Source: Arcanobacterium haemolyticum (GTDB lineage Bacteria > Actinomycetota > Actinomycetes > Actinomycetales > Actinomycetaceae). Taken from it: a stretch of DNA of 64,000 bases. Position 1 is the first letter of the stretch. Every line of letters begins with the position of its first letter. The notes below the pieces were generated by a model. It saw only the letters and a list, made by a program, of their open reading frames with translations, did no database searches and was not told the DNA's origin. The stretch lies in NCBI GenBank assembly GCA_021532125.1, contig JADYUX010000001.1, positions 124,001-188,000 of the forward strand, written 5' to 3'. Made by a program: the position numbers and the translations under genes. Shown here in pieces: positions 47,817-55,369 of this stretch.

Positions 47817-47890
47817 GCGAGTGTAGCTCAATGGTAGAGCCTCTGCCTTCCAAGCAGATTACGCGGGTTCGATTCCCGTCACTCGCTCCA
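47817..47890 (+). tRNA. tRNA-Gly(TCC)
   Basis: Acceptor GCGAGTG/CACTCGC, D arm with GCTC/GAGC, anticodon loop CTTCCAA (anticodon TCC), T arm CGGGT-TCGATTC-CCGT, and encoded CCA. Its 3' end is the likely integration site of the adjacent prophage, whose integrase starts 167 bases downstream in the same direction. Confidence 0.96.
47866..47890 (+). other. Putative attL core in the 3' end of tRNA-Gly
   Basis: The T arm and acceptor 3' strand, TTCGATTCCCGTC then ACTCGCTCCA, are a typical core for tyrosine-integrase attachment and lie just before int. The exact boundaries need the right junction, which is outside the window. Confidence 0.55.
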
Positions 47891-47896
47891 CTAGGA

Positions 47897-47935
47897 AAAG
47901 CCCGGCAGCAAGCCAAAAAGTCGCTGCCGGGCTTT
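47897..47935 (+). terminator. Terminator after tRNA-Gly
   Basis: AAAGCCCGGCAGC (47897-47909) pairs with GCTGCCGGGCTTT (47923-47935), followed by CTTC. It lies on the phage side of the presumed junction, so the phage supplies a terminator for the disrupted tRNA locus. Confidence 0.75.
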
Positions 47936-47985
47936 CTTCATACCCACACAAAAAACGGCCCAAAATGCGCCCAGAATGGTATACA

Positions 47986-48008
47986 AATGTGTAGACTAAT
48001 GTGTAGAC
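47986..48008 (+). repeat. Tandem AATGTGTAGAC repeat upstream of int
   Basis: Two copies of AATGTGTAGAC, at 47986-47996 and 47998-48008, with a 12-base period. They lie 48 bases before the int start, and could be integrase arm-type sites or an operator. Confidence 0.5.
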
Positions 48009-48056
48009 CTACCAACGAGAGGTATCAAAGACGATCAAAGATCTAGGGAAACAACG

Positions 48057-49364
48057 ATGGATAGCGACACGCCTACCCCGCAGCCTAAAAAGAATCACCG
48101 GACACGCTACGGCGAAGGATCTTTCCGCTACTCCACCTCACGAGGCCTATGGGTAGGCCGAATCGACACCGGCGAATACTCCCCCAAGGGCACACGCATC
48201 GTCATCGCAGTCTCAGCACGCGACGAAGACAAAGCCTGGCAAAAATTCGTCGCTGCCCGCAAAGACTTCCAGCTCAACGGCTACACGCTCGGACTCAAAA
48301 CCAATCAGACTGTGCGTGGATGGGCTGAGGAATGGCAGAAATCGAGACGGGGAACGGTGCGCGCGAAAACGCTCCAGACCGACGCCTCAAACATCAAAAA
48401 CTGGATCATTCCCACCATCGGTGGCACAAAGCTCTCGAAGCTCACGGCAGCACACATGAGGGCTGTAGGTGACGCTCCGCTAGAGGCTGGACGCTCACTC
48501 TCAACAGCCAATAGTGCTCAGCGCACCCTCTCGAAGCTCCTCCACGCCGCTGTCGCTGAGGGGTACAAGATCCCGGACATGATTTTCGCCGCCGAGAAAA
48601 AGCCTCTTGGGAAGACGACACGGACGGCCATGTCTATCGACGAACTCAAAGCCGTCATGGGCAAGGCGATTGAGCTGCACCCAGATGCTGTGCGTTTCGT
48701 GCTTGCCATCGTGTACGGGTCACGGCAATCCGAGGTGCTGGGATTGACATGGGATGACGTGAGGGTCGCTCCGCAGGCTCCTGACGCGCTTGTGGTGGGC
48801 ACGATTCGGCTTTGGCGGCAGGTTCAGCAGCTCCCCTACGACAAAGAACGGCGAGCCTTCCAAACGAAGCTCGCTGACGATGTGGAGCATATCGTCGACG
48901 CTTGGCATTTTGTGCCAACGAAGACTCTTGCCGGGCAGCGAGAGTTGCCGCTCATCGCGCCTGTTGCACTCATGCTCGAGCGTTGGCGGACGATGTGCCC
49001 CGCCGGCGCGGGGAACCCACACAACCTCGTTTTCCCACGCATCTCAGGCAAACCGCAATATATGGGCTATCCACGCTCAAAGCGTGCCGACATGGCCGAA
49101 TGGAAAGCCCTGCAGAAGGCGGCCAACGTGTACAAACGTCGCCCCAACCCTGCGGTTGAAGGCGACGAGGGAGATTTCTACCTGCTGCACGAGGCACGAC
49201 ACTCCATGATCTCGCTACTCGCGGAGGCTGGCGCGCCACGCCACGTCATCGAAGCGCTCGTCGGCCAGTCCAAGCTCGTCGACTCGTACGTCCACATCTC
49301 GGCTGAGGCGGCTGGAAGTGTCCTGAGTGACGTATTCATGCCGCTACTGCCGTCAGGAGAATAA
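48057..49364 (+). CDS. int: Phage integrase (tyrosine recombinase)
   Basis: 435 residues. N-terminal arm-binding domain (about 15-75, TRYGEGSFRYSTSRGLWVGRI), SAM-like core-binding domain (about 80-180, VRGWAEEWQKS), catalytic domain with Arg in YGSRQSEVLGLTW (near 222), HEARH (HxxR near 378-381), GQSK and Tyr in VDSYVHI (near 410). It integrates phage DNA at the tRNA-Gly site. ATG 48057 is weakly preceded by AGGGAA. It is the first gene inside the prophage. Confidence 0.94.
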   Translation: MDSDTPTPQPKKNHRTRYGEGSFRYSTSRGLWVGRIDTGEYSPKGTRIVIAVSARDEDKAWQKFVAARKDFQLNGYTLGLKTNQTVRGWAEEWQKSRRGTVRAKTLQTDASNIKNWIIPTIGGTKLSKLTAAHMRAVGDAPLEAGRSLSTANSAQRTLSKLLHAAVAEGYKIPDMIFAAEKKPLGKTTRTAMSIDELKAVMGKAIELHPDAVRFVLAIVYGSRQSEVLGLTWDDVRVAPQAPDALVVGTIRLWRQVQQLPYDKERRAFQTKLADDVEHIVDAWHFVPTKTLAGQRELPLIAPVALMLERWRTMCPAGAGNPHNLVFPRISGKPQYMGYPRSKRADMAEWKALQKAANVYKRRPNPAVEGDEGDFYLLHEARHSMISLLAEAGAPRHVIEALVGQSKLVDSYVHISAEAAGSVLSDVFMPLLPSGE

Positions 49365-49367
49365 GAG

Positions 49368-49540
49368 GGATATCCCCGCATCGCGGGGTCGGCCAGGCTC
49401 TCGGGAACGCGAACCACACCTGCGAAGGATCATCCCCGCGGATCATCCCCGCGGATCATCCCCGCATTGCGGGGTGGTTCCTTCGATGGCCCCGACCATG
49501 TCGTGTCCGCCGGGATCATCTCCGCATAGGCGGAGTGTAG
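49368..49540. CRISPR. Small degenerate CRISPR-like repeat cluster of type I-E architecture
   Basis: Three 28-base repeats at 49368, 49453 and 49513, plus a partly expanded one at 49427. Each begins GGAT(C)AT and holds a short palindrome: CCCCGC-GCGGGG (49374, 49460) or CTCCGC-GCGGAG (49520). The start-to-start distances are 59 (49368 to 49427) and 60 (49453 to 49513), close to the 61-base period of type I-E arrays, leaving spacers of 31 and 32 bases. The 13-mer GGATCATCCCCGC is triplicated at 49427-49465. The second stem change is compensatory. No cas gene is seen nearby. Direction unassigned. Confidence 0.55.
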
Positions 49541-49612
49541 TGCTTGCCGCCCCTAGAAATCGGAAGCGGAGCGGCAAGCCAGTAGAGTCAAAGACTCATT
49601 TACGATTGTAGC

Positions 49613-49825
49613 GTGTATGAGGTGTTTCTATCGCGTAGTGATATTGCGATTATGTATGGGGTCGATCCGTCGCAGGTGAGTCGCTGGATGCGTGGCACAC
49701 CGCTTGAACCGGATGTTGTAATTGGCGTTAATTCGCGGAGCGTTGAGGGTTATCGTCGTGCGCGTGTGGAGGCGTGGCGTGCGTCGCTTCCTAAACCGGG
49801 TGAACGAACAGATCTTAAAAAGTGA
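49613..49825 (+). CDS. Small HTH DNA-binding protein
   Basis: 70 residues. The N-terminal part SRSDIAIMYGVDPSQVSRWM is a compact helix-turn-helix (helix 2 about 8-15, recognition helix 19-25), followed by GTPLEPDVVIGVN and a basic C-terminus RRARVEAWRASL. The start is GTG 49613 with no clear ribosome binding site. It could be an excisionase-like protein or a small regulator. Position downstream of int and the repeat cluster fits either role; the sequence does not decide. Confidence 0.6.
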   Translation: MYEVFLSRSDIAIMYGVDPSQVSRWMRGTPLEPDVVIGVNSRSVEGYRRARVEAWRASLPKPGERTDLKK

Positions 49826-49831
49826 CCTAGT

Positions 49832-49946
49832 TCACCAACATAACTATGTAAATTGATTTGATACTGTTGCGTTGGTGAGGCTAACCTTTATTACATAAGG
49901 CAGCGAGACCGGAAGCCTCAAAGCCTGACTCCCAGACCGGAAGCCT
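49832..49946 (+). promoter_or_regulatory. Regulatory region with inverted and direct repeats
   Basis: TCACCAAC (49832-49839) and GTTGGTGA (49871-49878) form an inverted repeat around an AT-rich segment that probably holds a promoter. AGACCGGAAGCCT occurs twice (49906-49918 and 49934-49946) in the leader. It precedes the gene at 49980 and could bind the small HTH protein or a phage repressor. Confidence 0.45.
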
Positions 49947-49979
49947 GGGAAACAAAACAGTAGAGAAAAGGAAAGACTC

Positions 49980-50273
49980 ATGCAGACCATCGTCTACACC
50001 ACCGCAGAATACGCCCAGCTCAACGACGAGCAGCACATCACCATGGATGACACACGCGAGCGATTCCGCTACGACCTCACACAAGCCCTCGCAGGAAACA
50101 TCGACGACTACGACATCGACGCCATCCTCGACGACTACGTCGCCTACATCGAAACCGTCGACGACGAAGGACACGTCATCCTCCGCGCATCAGGCTTCGT
50201 TGCACGCACCAACATCGACCCCGCCTTCGACGAGGCAGCCTTCTGGGACCTCGTCGCCCGCTGCGAAAAGTAA
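49980..50273 (+). CDS. Small acidic protein of unknown function
   Basis: 97 residues, strongly acidic (MDDTRERFRYDLTQALAGNI, DDYDIDAILDDYVAYIETVDDEG). No recognised family. GGAAAG lies just upstream of the ATG. It is between the HTH gene and the second recombinase. Acidic small phage proteins often mimic DNA, for instance to block host nucleases; that is speculation here. Codon use is heavily GC3-rich (many GAC, CTC, ATC). Confidence 0.6.
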   Translation: MQTIVYTTAEYAQLNDEQHITMDDTRERFRYDLTQALAGNIDDYDIDAILDDYVAYIETVDDEGHVILRASGFVARTNIDPAFDEAAFWDLVARCEK

Positions 50274-50344
50274 CCACCACAACCACGGCCAGCCCCTCCG
50301 ACTCGGGAGGGGTTAGCCTCCCACACCCAGAAAGCCACACCACA

Positions 50345-51187
50345 ATGTCCATCTCCATCGACGACGCCGCACACGCCACATACCTCAACGGGCTACGCCG
50401 CACCCCCAACGCAATCTACAACGCCGCAGCCTGGGGACGATTCCTCGAAACACGAGGCCTCGACTGGCTCGAAGCAACCCGCGAGCACTACTCCGCCTTC
50501 CTCGGCGAACTCAACGCACGCGGCCTCCGCCCCTCCACCATCGCCACCTACATGTCCGACATCCGCGCCCTCTACCAATGGGCAATCACCTGCGGATACA
50601 CCAACATCGACCCCACAGCAGGATTCAAAGCCCCACGCCGCTCACAATCCTCCCCATGGGAATGGATCGGAGTCGACACCGCAAGGAAGGTCCTCGAAAC
50701 CGCACAAGCAGAACCCGACCAAAACCTACGCATGGGCATCCTGCTACCTCTCCTCGTCACGCTACGACGAGCAGAAATGTGGCGCGCCACCCGCGAGGAT
50801 GTCCGCCAACTCGACACCGGCATGTGGGTCATGCGCACCGACCGCGCGAAAACCGCCACCATCCAAGACCTCGCCATCCCCGAGGATCTCGCACAAGACA
50901 TCCTCGCCTCACCTACCCGCAAGCTCCTCACGGTCACTCCAGCACGCCTCTACCAGCTCATGGACGACTTCTCCGTGCGGCACGATTTCCCGAAAATCCG
51001 TCCGCACATGCTCCGAGCCACCTGCATCACCGTCGCCATCAAGGCAGACCTCGCGCCCTCGGACATCATGACCTCTGCCGGTCACCACTCCCTCGCACTC
51101 ACTGCACGCTACGACCTAGCCATCGCGAGCGTAGAGCGAGGCATCTCACCCCACGTCTACACCTACCTCACACAGAAAGCCGCCTGA
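50345..51187 (+). CDS. Second tyrosine recombinase/integrase
   Basis: 280 residues. N-terminal SAM-like domain (YNAAAWGRFLETRGLDWLEA and SAFLGELNARGLRPSTIATY, about 20-90) and catalytic domain with Arg in LVTLRRAEMWR (near 140), HMLR (near 221-224), GHHSLALTARY with the nucleophile Tyr near 255. All catalytic positions look present, so it is probably active. It lacks the arm-binding domain of the first integrase and is XerC/D-sized. RBS is poor. Role unknown: excision, resolution of dimers, or DNA inversion. Confidence 0.85.
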   Translation: MSISIDDAAHATYLNGLRRTPNAIYNAAAWGRFLETRGLDWLEATREHYSAFLGELNARGLRPSTIATYMSDIRALYQWAITCGYTNIDPTAGFKAPRRSQSSPWEWIGVDTARKVLETAQAEPDQNLRMGILLPLLVTLRRAEMWRATREDVRQLDTGMWVMRTDRAKTATIQDLAIPEDLAQDILASPTRKLLTVTPARLYQLMDDFSVRHDFPKIRPHMLRATCITVAIKADLAPSDIMTSAGHHSLALTARYDLAIASVERGISPHVYTYLTQKAA

Positions 51188-51201
51188 CAGGAGAGATAAT
51201 C

Positions 51202-51558
51202 ATGGGATATTTTGACGCTAAAGCCCGAGAAGAATGGGCACGAGTCGGTGGACGGCCTGACGCCGATCTGACCGCTATCGCCGAGTGGGCGCGCGTCCAT
51301 CGAGACGACGGACTCAATCAAGGGATCGTCGTCGACGAGGACGCACATATCCTCGCCCGATTCGTCCACACAGGAGGGTGGGTCACCGCCGATTATGTCG
51401 CCGACATCTACGACGTGCGCCTCGACCCCGAGCGATTCCTCATTCAAGATAAAGAGCTTGGATTCGCGATGGCACGCATGCGCTACGTCCTCAACGCGCC
51501 GGTTGTCGCGCTACGGATCTCTCACCTTGCGTTCGGCCAAGCGCCCAAAAGGGCATGA
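51202..51558 (+). CDS. Phage protein of unknown function
   Basis: 118 residues. MGYFDAKAREEWARVGGRPD, then VHRDDGLNQGIVVDEDAHIL and YVADIYDVRLDPERFLIQDKE; no family recognised and no signal or membrane segment. It starts at ATG 51202 with AGGAGAG seven bases upstream, only 14 bases after the recombinase stop, so the two are probably co-transcribed. It ends at a strong bidirectional terminator. Confidence 0.7.
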   Translation: MGYFDAKAREEWARVGGRPDADLTAIAEWARVHRDDGLNQGIVVDEDAHILARFVHTGGWVTADYVADIYDVRLDPERFLIQDKELGFAMARMRYVLNAPVVALRISHLAFGQAPKRA

Positions 51559-51603
51559 CGAAGGCCCCCTCCCGCACACGATATGCGAGAGGGGGCTTCG
51601 TTT
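51559..51603. terminator. Bidirectional terminator between early and lysis genes
   Basis: CGAAGGCCCCCTC (51559-51571) pairs with GAGGGGGCTTCG (51589-51600) with one bulge, and the plus strand continues TTT. It separates the rightward integration genes from the leftward lysis module. Confidence 0.8.
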
Positions 51604-52003
51604 AGTGGTTCTCGATTGCTTTCCAGATGCGCTCATGCTCAGACGCAGAGCGACGGTCGAGCGCCTGCCGTTCCTCAGCTTCACGCTCTTGCCGCTGATG
51701 CACCTCGCCGAATTGGTGATCCATGCGCTTGAATCCGTCGCGGATTTCGTCGCGCATAGTGTCCAGATCGTCGCGAAGGTTTGTCCCATGATCGTTGGAG
51801 ACCTGGCCGTTGACGGCCGTGAGTTTGTGCGCGGACTCAGCAGTGCGCTGATCCAACCTGTCGGTCTTCTGATCGAGGCTCGAAAATTTTCGTTGGATCC
51901 ATGCAGCGAGCGCGCCGATCGCACCGAGCACCGCTATGAGTGTGGTGGTGATCAGCTCGCCGATGCGTGGATCAGCTAAAGGGTGTACCGCAAGAATCGT
52001 CAC
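51602..52003 (-). CDS. Phage membrane/coiled-coil protein, lysis-associated
   Basis: 133 residues. One transmembrane helix (about residues 15-36, ELITTTLIAVLGAIGALAAWI) then a long charged coiled-coil region (FSSLDQKTDRLDQRTAESAH, DDLDTMRDEIRDGFKRMDHQ). It resembles small holin-accessory or DUF2746-like proteins placed next to holins. Start is GTG 52003, overlapping the holin stop by four bases. Last gene of the lysis cassette. Confidence 0.7.
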   Translation of the reverse strand: MTILAVHPLADPRIGELITTTLIAVLGAIGALAAWIQRKFSSLDQKTDRLDQRTAESAHKLTAVNGQVSNDHGTNLRDDLDTMRDEIRDGFKRMDHQFGEVHQRQEREAEERQALDRRSASEHERIWKAIENH

Positions 52004-52239
52004 GCGAGGTCAACACCCCCGCCGCCTGTCGTCACAGCCGTATCCGTACGACGAGGATCACCAATTGACGTGAGGATCGAGATCAGCGCGGCAGTCGCCG
52101 CGACACCAAACCCCTTCGCCCAGTCAAGATCCCACACCGCCGTACCAACAGCGAGGATCGCAAGAAACGCCTGCGCAAACGTTTTGATCGCACGCTCAGC
52201 AAGTCCAGACCAGAACGTTTTCGACTTATAGATTTCCAT
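52000..52239 (-). CDS. Phage holin (r1t type)
   Basis: 79 residues with two hydrophobic segments (about 19-37 AQAFLAILAVGTAVWDL and 44-62 GFGVAATAALISILTSI), starting MEIYKSKTFWSGLAERAIKT. The order WSGLAERAIKTFAQA is typical of the r1t holin family. Makes the membrane lesions that release the endolysins. ATG 52239 follows AAGGAGG by five bases. Overlaps the coiled-coil gene by four bases. Confidence 0.85.
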   Translation of the reverse strand: MEIYKSKTFWSGLAERAIKTFAQAFLAILAVGTAVWDLDWAKGFGVAATAALISILTSIGDPRRTDTAVTTGGGGVDLA

Positions 52240-52249
52240 GATTGCCTCC

Positions 52250-52960
52250 TTAACCACGTGCCTTGTCATAAGCGCGCTGGGTCTGCTGCTCATCATCAGC
52301 AAGCTCGTGTACGGCCTCTTGGATGAGGTACACGTCCTGTGGCGAGGCGTGGAAACGCGGGACACCGATGGCCGTCAACGCTTTGGCCTTCGCGTAGTCA
52401 ATCTGGATGCACGCGGTCGGCGTGACAAGGAAAGCGGCCTCATCGCCTGTACGGGAAACAATTCGCATGTCGTCTTCTCCTTCAATAGTTGTGTCGTTGT
52501 TGTCGTCTTCGATGTGTCTGCGGGCAGTCCACATGCCCGCAAGCTTGAGTAGGGTTGAGATGCGATTCCGATGCGGGCCTGGACGGTTCTCATCCCCATG
52601 TCCCCATGAGTAGCCGTCTCGGTCGTATACCTCGACATGGTCAACCGCGCGCCCACCATTACGTCCTGCACGCATACCCATGCCGATAATGTCGCCCTGT
52701 CGTAACTGGTCCTGGATAGCAGCAAAGTCCGCCGCTGTATGTCCTGATGCCACTTCGCGGCCTGTTGCAGCCTGCTCATCAGACATTCCCGGCAGGTCTA
52801 TCCCGACCTCCCGGTAAGCTGCGTCTACGACATCTGAGCAGTCAGCTGACGAGTGTCTGTCTGGGTCAAAATTGTCGTTATGGACATTTGCGTATGAGTA
52901 CTGCTCTTGATGAGTTTCGAACCATCGGATGATCTTTTGTCGATCTTCTTTAGCGCCCAT
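52250..52960 (-). CDS. Phage cell-wall hydrolase, NlpC/P60-like
   Basis: 236 residues. HSSADCSDVVDAAYREVGID carries a Cys (near 41) in the NlpC/P60-like Asp-Cys-Ser context, and GRAVDHVEVYDRDG carries the His; DIIGMGM lies between. It likely cleaves peptidoglycan peptides. About 100 C-terminal residues have no recognised fold (MRIVSRTGDEAAFLVTPTAC). ATG 52960 follows AGGAGG. It is a second lysin beside the amidase. Confidence 0.75.
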   Translation of the reverse strand: MGAKEDRQKIIRWFETHQEQYSYANVHNDNFDPDRHSSADCSDVVDAAYREVGIDLPGMSDEQAATGREVASGHTAADFAAIQDQLRQGDIIGMGMRAGRNGGRAVDHVEVYDRDGYSWGHGDENRPGPHRNRISTLLKLAGMWTARRHIEDDNNDTTIEGEDDMRIVSRTGDEAAFLVTPTACIQIDYAKAKALTAIGVPRFHASPQDVYLIQEAVHELADDEQQTQRAYDKARG

Positions 52961-52972
52961 TTATGCCTCCTC

Positions 52973-54019
52973 TTATGCGGTCGGATGAGTAGAGATTCCG
53001 AGCATGTGGCAGAAAGCTGCACCTGGCACCCCGTCAGCTACAGCCGTATAGCCTGTCCCATACACTGCCGTCACAGCATCCTGATACGTGCCGCGAAGGT
53101 TCGCTTCCTGAACGGCGCGGACGAGCGTCCCGGTGTACGGTCCGTAGTCGCCGTCAATTGCTACCTCACCGAGACGCTGGACAGCTTGCCAGCCGTTCAA
53201 TGCGCGCTGTAAATCCGCTACCCACAGGTGATGACGCTCCTCCAGCTGACCCCAATATCCATCCGAGAGGAGGTTCGGGTGGTAGCCCTGCCGCTGCTGG
53301 TAGGCGAGAACAGCCTGACGCGTATAGTCGCCGTCGATGCCGTCGACGACACGGTCATACAGGCCCATTGATGCCAGGCGACGCTGCACCTCGGCGACCG
53401 GCACGACATTGGTGTCCACGCAGCCTACGGATTTATCTGTAACCATCGGGGTAGGTGCAGTGACTGTGCCGCCTGCTGCACGCGCGATAAGAGCCGGGAC
53501 CTGCTTTACGCGATCCGGGCCGGGACAGACTTTGCCGACTGCTCCGGACCAGAGTTCTCCGCCCGTCTGTGAGACGCCCCGAGCCTTCTGAGTTTTATTC
53601 GCCGGGACGCCTTGCAAGTGGTAGCCAACGCCACGCTCGCCACGCCTGGAGGATCCCATGAGGGAGAGCGGGAAACCGTACATTGCCGACAGGTCCTTGA
53701 GCAGTCGGGCAAGAGAAGCAAGCTGAGCCTCCGTCCACTCACCGGTGGCCGCGCCCTGAGTCTCAATCGACAACAGGTGCGAGTCACCACGAACCTGCGC
53801 CCACGCCGTCAGATCCGTGTCCACGTACTGCTCAATAGTCCCGTCGTAAGCCACATGAAAATGCGAGGATGCGCCAGAGTTCGGGTTGTTGAACCAGCCG
53901 AACAAGGACGACGCGTTCGGTCCTGCAGATACGTGCAGGACGACACCGTCAGTACGCGCACGCCTAGAGTTAGTGAAGTTTCGGACGGGCTTCTTGATCG
54001 CATAGCTAAGCCAAGTCAT
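52973..54019 (-). CDS. Phage endolysin: N-acetylmuramoyl-L-alanine amidase with peptidoglycan-binding domains
   Basis: 348 residues. Amidase_2 domain (about 1-185): zinc ligands in VVLHVSAG, a second His in ERGVGYHLQ, and KVCPGPDRV at the end, cutting between MurNAc and L-Ala. Two C-terminal repeats like peptidoglycan-binding domain 1: VAEVQRRLASMGLYDRVVDG with YTRQAVLAYQQRQ, and WVADLQRALNGWQ with GPYTGTLVRAVQE. Of two adjacent ATGs, 54019 has better spacing (GGAGG, four bases). Confidence 0.88.
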   Translation of the reverse strand: MTWLSYAIKKPVRNFTNSRRARTDGVVLHVSAGPNASSLFGWFNNPNSGASSHFHVAYDGTIEQYVDTDLTAWAQVRGDSHLLSIETQGAATGEWTEAQLASLARLLKDLSAMYGFPLSLMGSSRRGERGVGYHLQGVPANKTQKARGVSQTGGELWSGAVGKVCPGPDRVKQVPALIARAAGGTVTAPTPMVTDKSVGCVDTNVVPVAEVQRRLASMGLYDRVVDGIDGDYTRQAVLAYQQRQGYHPNLLSDGYWGQLEERHHLWVADLQRALNGWQAVQRLGEVAIDGDYGPYTGTLVRAVQEANLRGTYQDAVTAVYGTGYTAVADGVPGAAFCHMLGISTHPTA

Positions 54020-54043
54020 CATTCCTCCTTAAAACTTTTTGGG

Positions 54044-54071
54044 TATAAAAAATCCACCCAAAATCGGGTGG
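54044..54071 (-). terminator. Rho-independent terminator before the lysis cassette
   Basis: On the minus strand CCACCC (54071-54066) pairs with GGGTGG (54059-54054), followed by ATTTTTT. It falls after the tail gene at 54091 and before the endolysin, dividing structural and lysis transcripts. Confidence 0.85.
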
Positions 54072-54090
54072 AGACAAAACACTGTATCTA

Positions 54091-55116
54091 TTAGTAGGGA
54101 TACGCATATTCATCTGGATCGATATACACATCATCACCATAAATAGGCCGCACATAACGGCACGTGAAAACATAGTTATAAAGACTCAATTGCGTCCCTG
54201 AATCTTGCCACGCCATGAGACCAACCTGATCACCTGAACGTAAATGAACATAATATGTTGGAGCTGTCACATATGAACCAGAATTACCCCCAAATCCCTG
54301 AACAAATGTTTCTGGGCCATCCTTGCTTCCATTACGGGAGAATCCGAGTCCGCGCCATCCATTTGATCCGCCCTCGTATGAGAATACAGCCGATGCGGTC
54401 AATTCATATACGCCGTCAATGAGTGCAACAAAACGACTACTCCCGTTGTAGTCAATGTTATTTCGTCCAAGTGGCTCAGAATTGAATGGCGCAACGTGCC
54501 GCCATGCCTTTTCAGATGAGATCATCATCTGTCCTGAATTCGATACCTGCCCGAACGGTGGATTCGACACCCAATTCCGCATCCAATCACTGACAAAAGT
54601 CTTCGCGGACGATCGACCTGTGAGAGGGGCAAACTTTTCGGCGACCATGAGCAGCTTCGTTGGCGTGATACCTTGCAAGCGGACCTGAGCAATCGGGTAA
54701 TACGCGACCGATGAACCATTGATGATCCTGCCTGAAGCCATCGGAGGTCCTGCCGTGCCAGACGTAGGCGTCCCGCGTAGTACCTCGATCGACGCAGACT
54801 CCACACCAGTCGAAACATTCCGCGTGTATTTGACGCACACATAATCCTTGCGGTTCATGCCGGACTGCCCGGACGTGATCGTCGCGGTCTCTGCCTGCGA
54901 GACGCGCACGAAGCGCCCGTCGACAAGCAGCTCCATGACGGGCACACGGACGTGATTCGCGTCGACAATCGTCAGCTCCGGATACGAACCATCTGGACGC
55001 TGCAGGACGAGTGCGTTAAATTCGCCAGCACCGAACGTCCCCCGATACAAAAGCCCCATATCCTCGCTCGAAATATGAGGCACGCCGGCTTTACCGGTAA
55101 CGAGTTCGACTGTCAT
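54091..55116 (-). CDS. Phage tail-tip/receptor-binding protein
   Basis: 341 residues. The N-terminal part (DMGLLYRGTFGAGEFNAL, DANHVRVPVMELLVDGRFV) resembles baseplate-proximal tail proteins. The C-terminal part (about 200-330: WRHVAPFNSEPLGRNNIDYN and NGWRGLGFSRNGSKDG) is clearly related to the end of the collagen-like protein at 55370, sharing SEPLGR, NGWRG and DSGTxLxxxNYxFT. Such beta-rich ends are candidate receptor binders. Overlaps the zinc-ribbon gene by four bases. Confidence 0.72.
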   Translation of the reverse strand: MTVELVTGKAGVPHISSEDMGLLYRGTFGAGEFNALVLQRPDGSYPELTIVDANHVRVPVMELLVDGRFVRVSQAETATITSGQSGMNRKDYVCVKYTRNVSTGVESASIEVLRGTPTSGTAGPPMASGRIINGSSVAYYPIAQVRLQGITPTKLLMVAEKFAPLTGRSSAKTFVSDWMRNWVSNPPFGQVSNSGQMMISSEKAWRHVAPFNSEPLGRNNIDYNGSSRFVALIDGVYELTASAVFSYEGGSNGWRGLGFSRNGSKDGPETFVQGFGGNSGSYVTAPTYYVHLRSGDQVGLMAWQDSGTQLSLYNYVFTCRYVRPIYGDDVYIDPDEYAYPY

Positions 55117-55358
55117 TCTGCCTTCTCCTCACCCGGCGTCTCTGCCGATGTCATAAACTGTGAAAACTCAATATCATGCCGCTGCTGTAATGGCCGCCAA
55201 ATCTTAAAACACGGATCACACAACAGATATTTAGCATCAGTATTCGACGCGTTAATCCGTCGAATATCATGCCAAAGACTTGTATTATCCCCGTCGGCGA
55301 TAATCTGATTAGTCCCACATCTATCACACGTATATCGTGTTAAATTCGATGTCCGCAC
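55113..55358 (-). CDS. Small zinc-ribbon-like phage protein
   Basis: 81 residues. Two Cys pairs, CDRCGTNQI (near 12) and CDPCFKIW (near 47), form a likely zinc site. The rest is short and polar. It lies between two tail proteins in the late operon, starting with GTG 55358 behind AAAGGA. A role in tail assembly, or as a regulator, is guesswork. Confidence 0.65.
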   Translation of the reverse strand: MRTSNLTRYTCDRCGTNQIIADGDNTSLWHDIRRINASNTDAKYLLCDPCFKIWRPLQQRHDIEFSQFMTSAETPGEEKAE

Positions 55359-55369
55359 GTTAGTCCTTT

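Noticed and set aside
51202-51558. Earlier start for the 118-residue gene, giving 326 residues
   Set aside because: The upstream part overlaps the recombinase in another frame and has a His/Pro/Arg-rich shadow composition; AGGAGAG supports ATG 51202.
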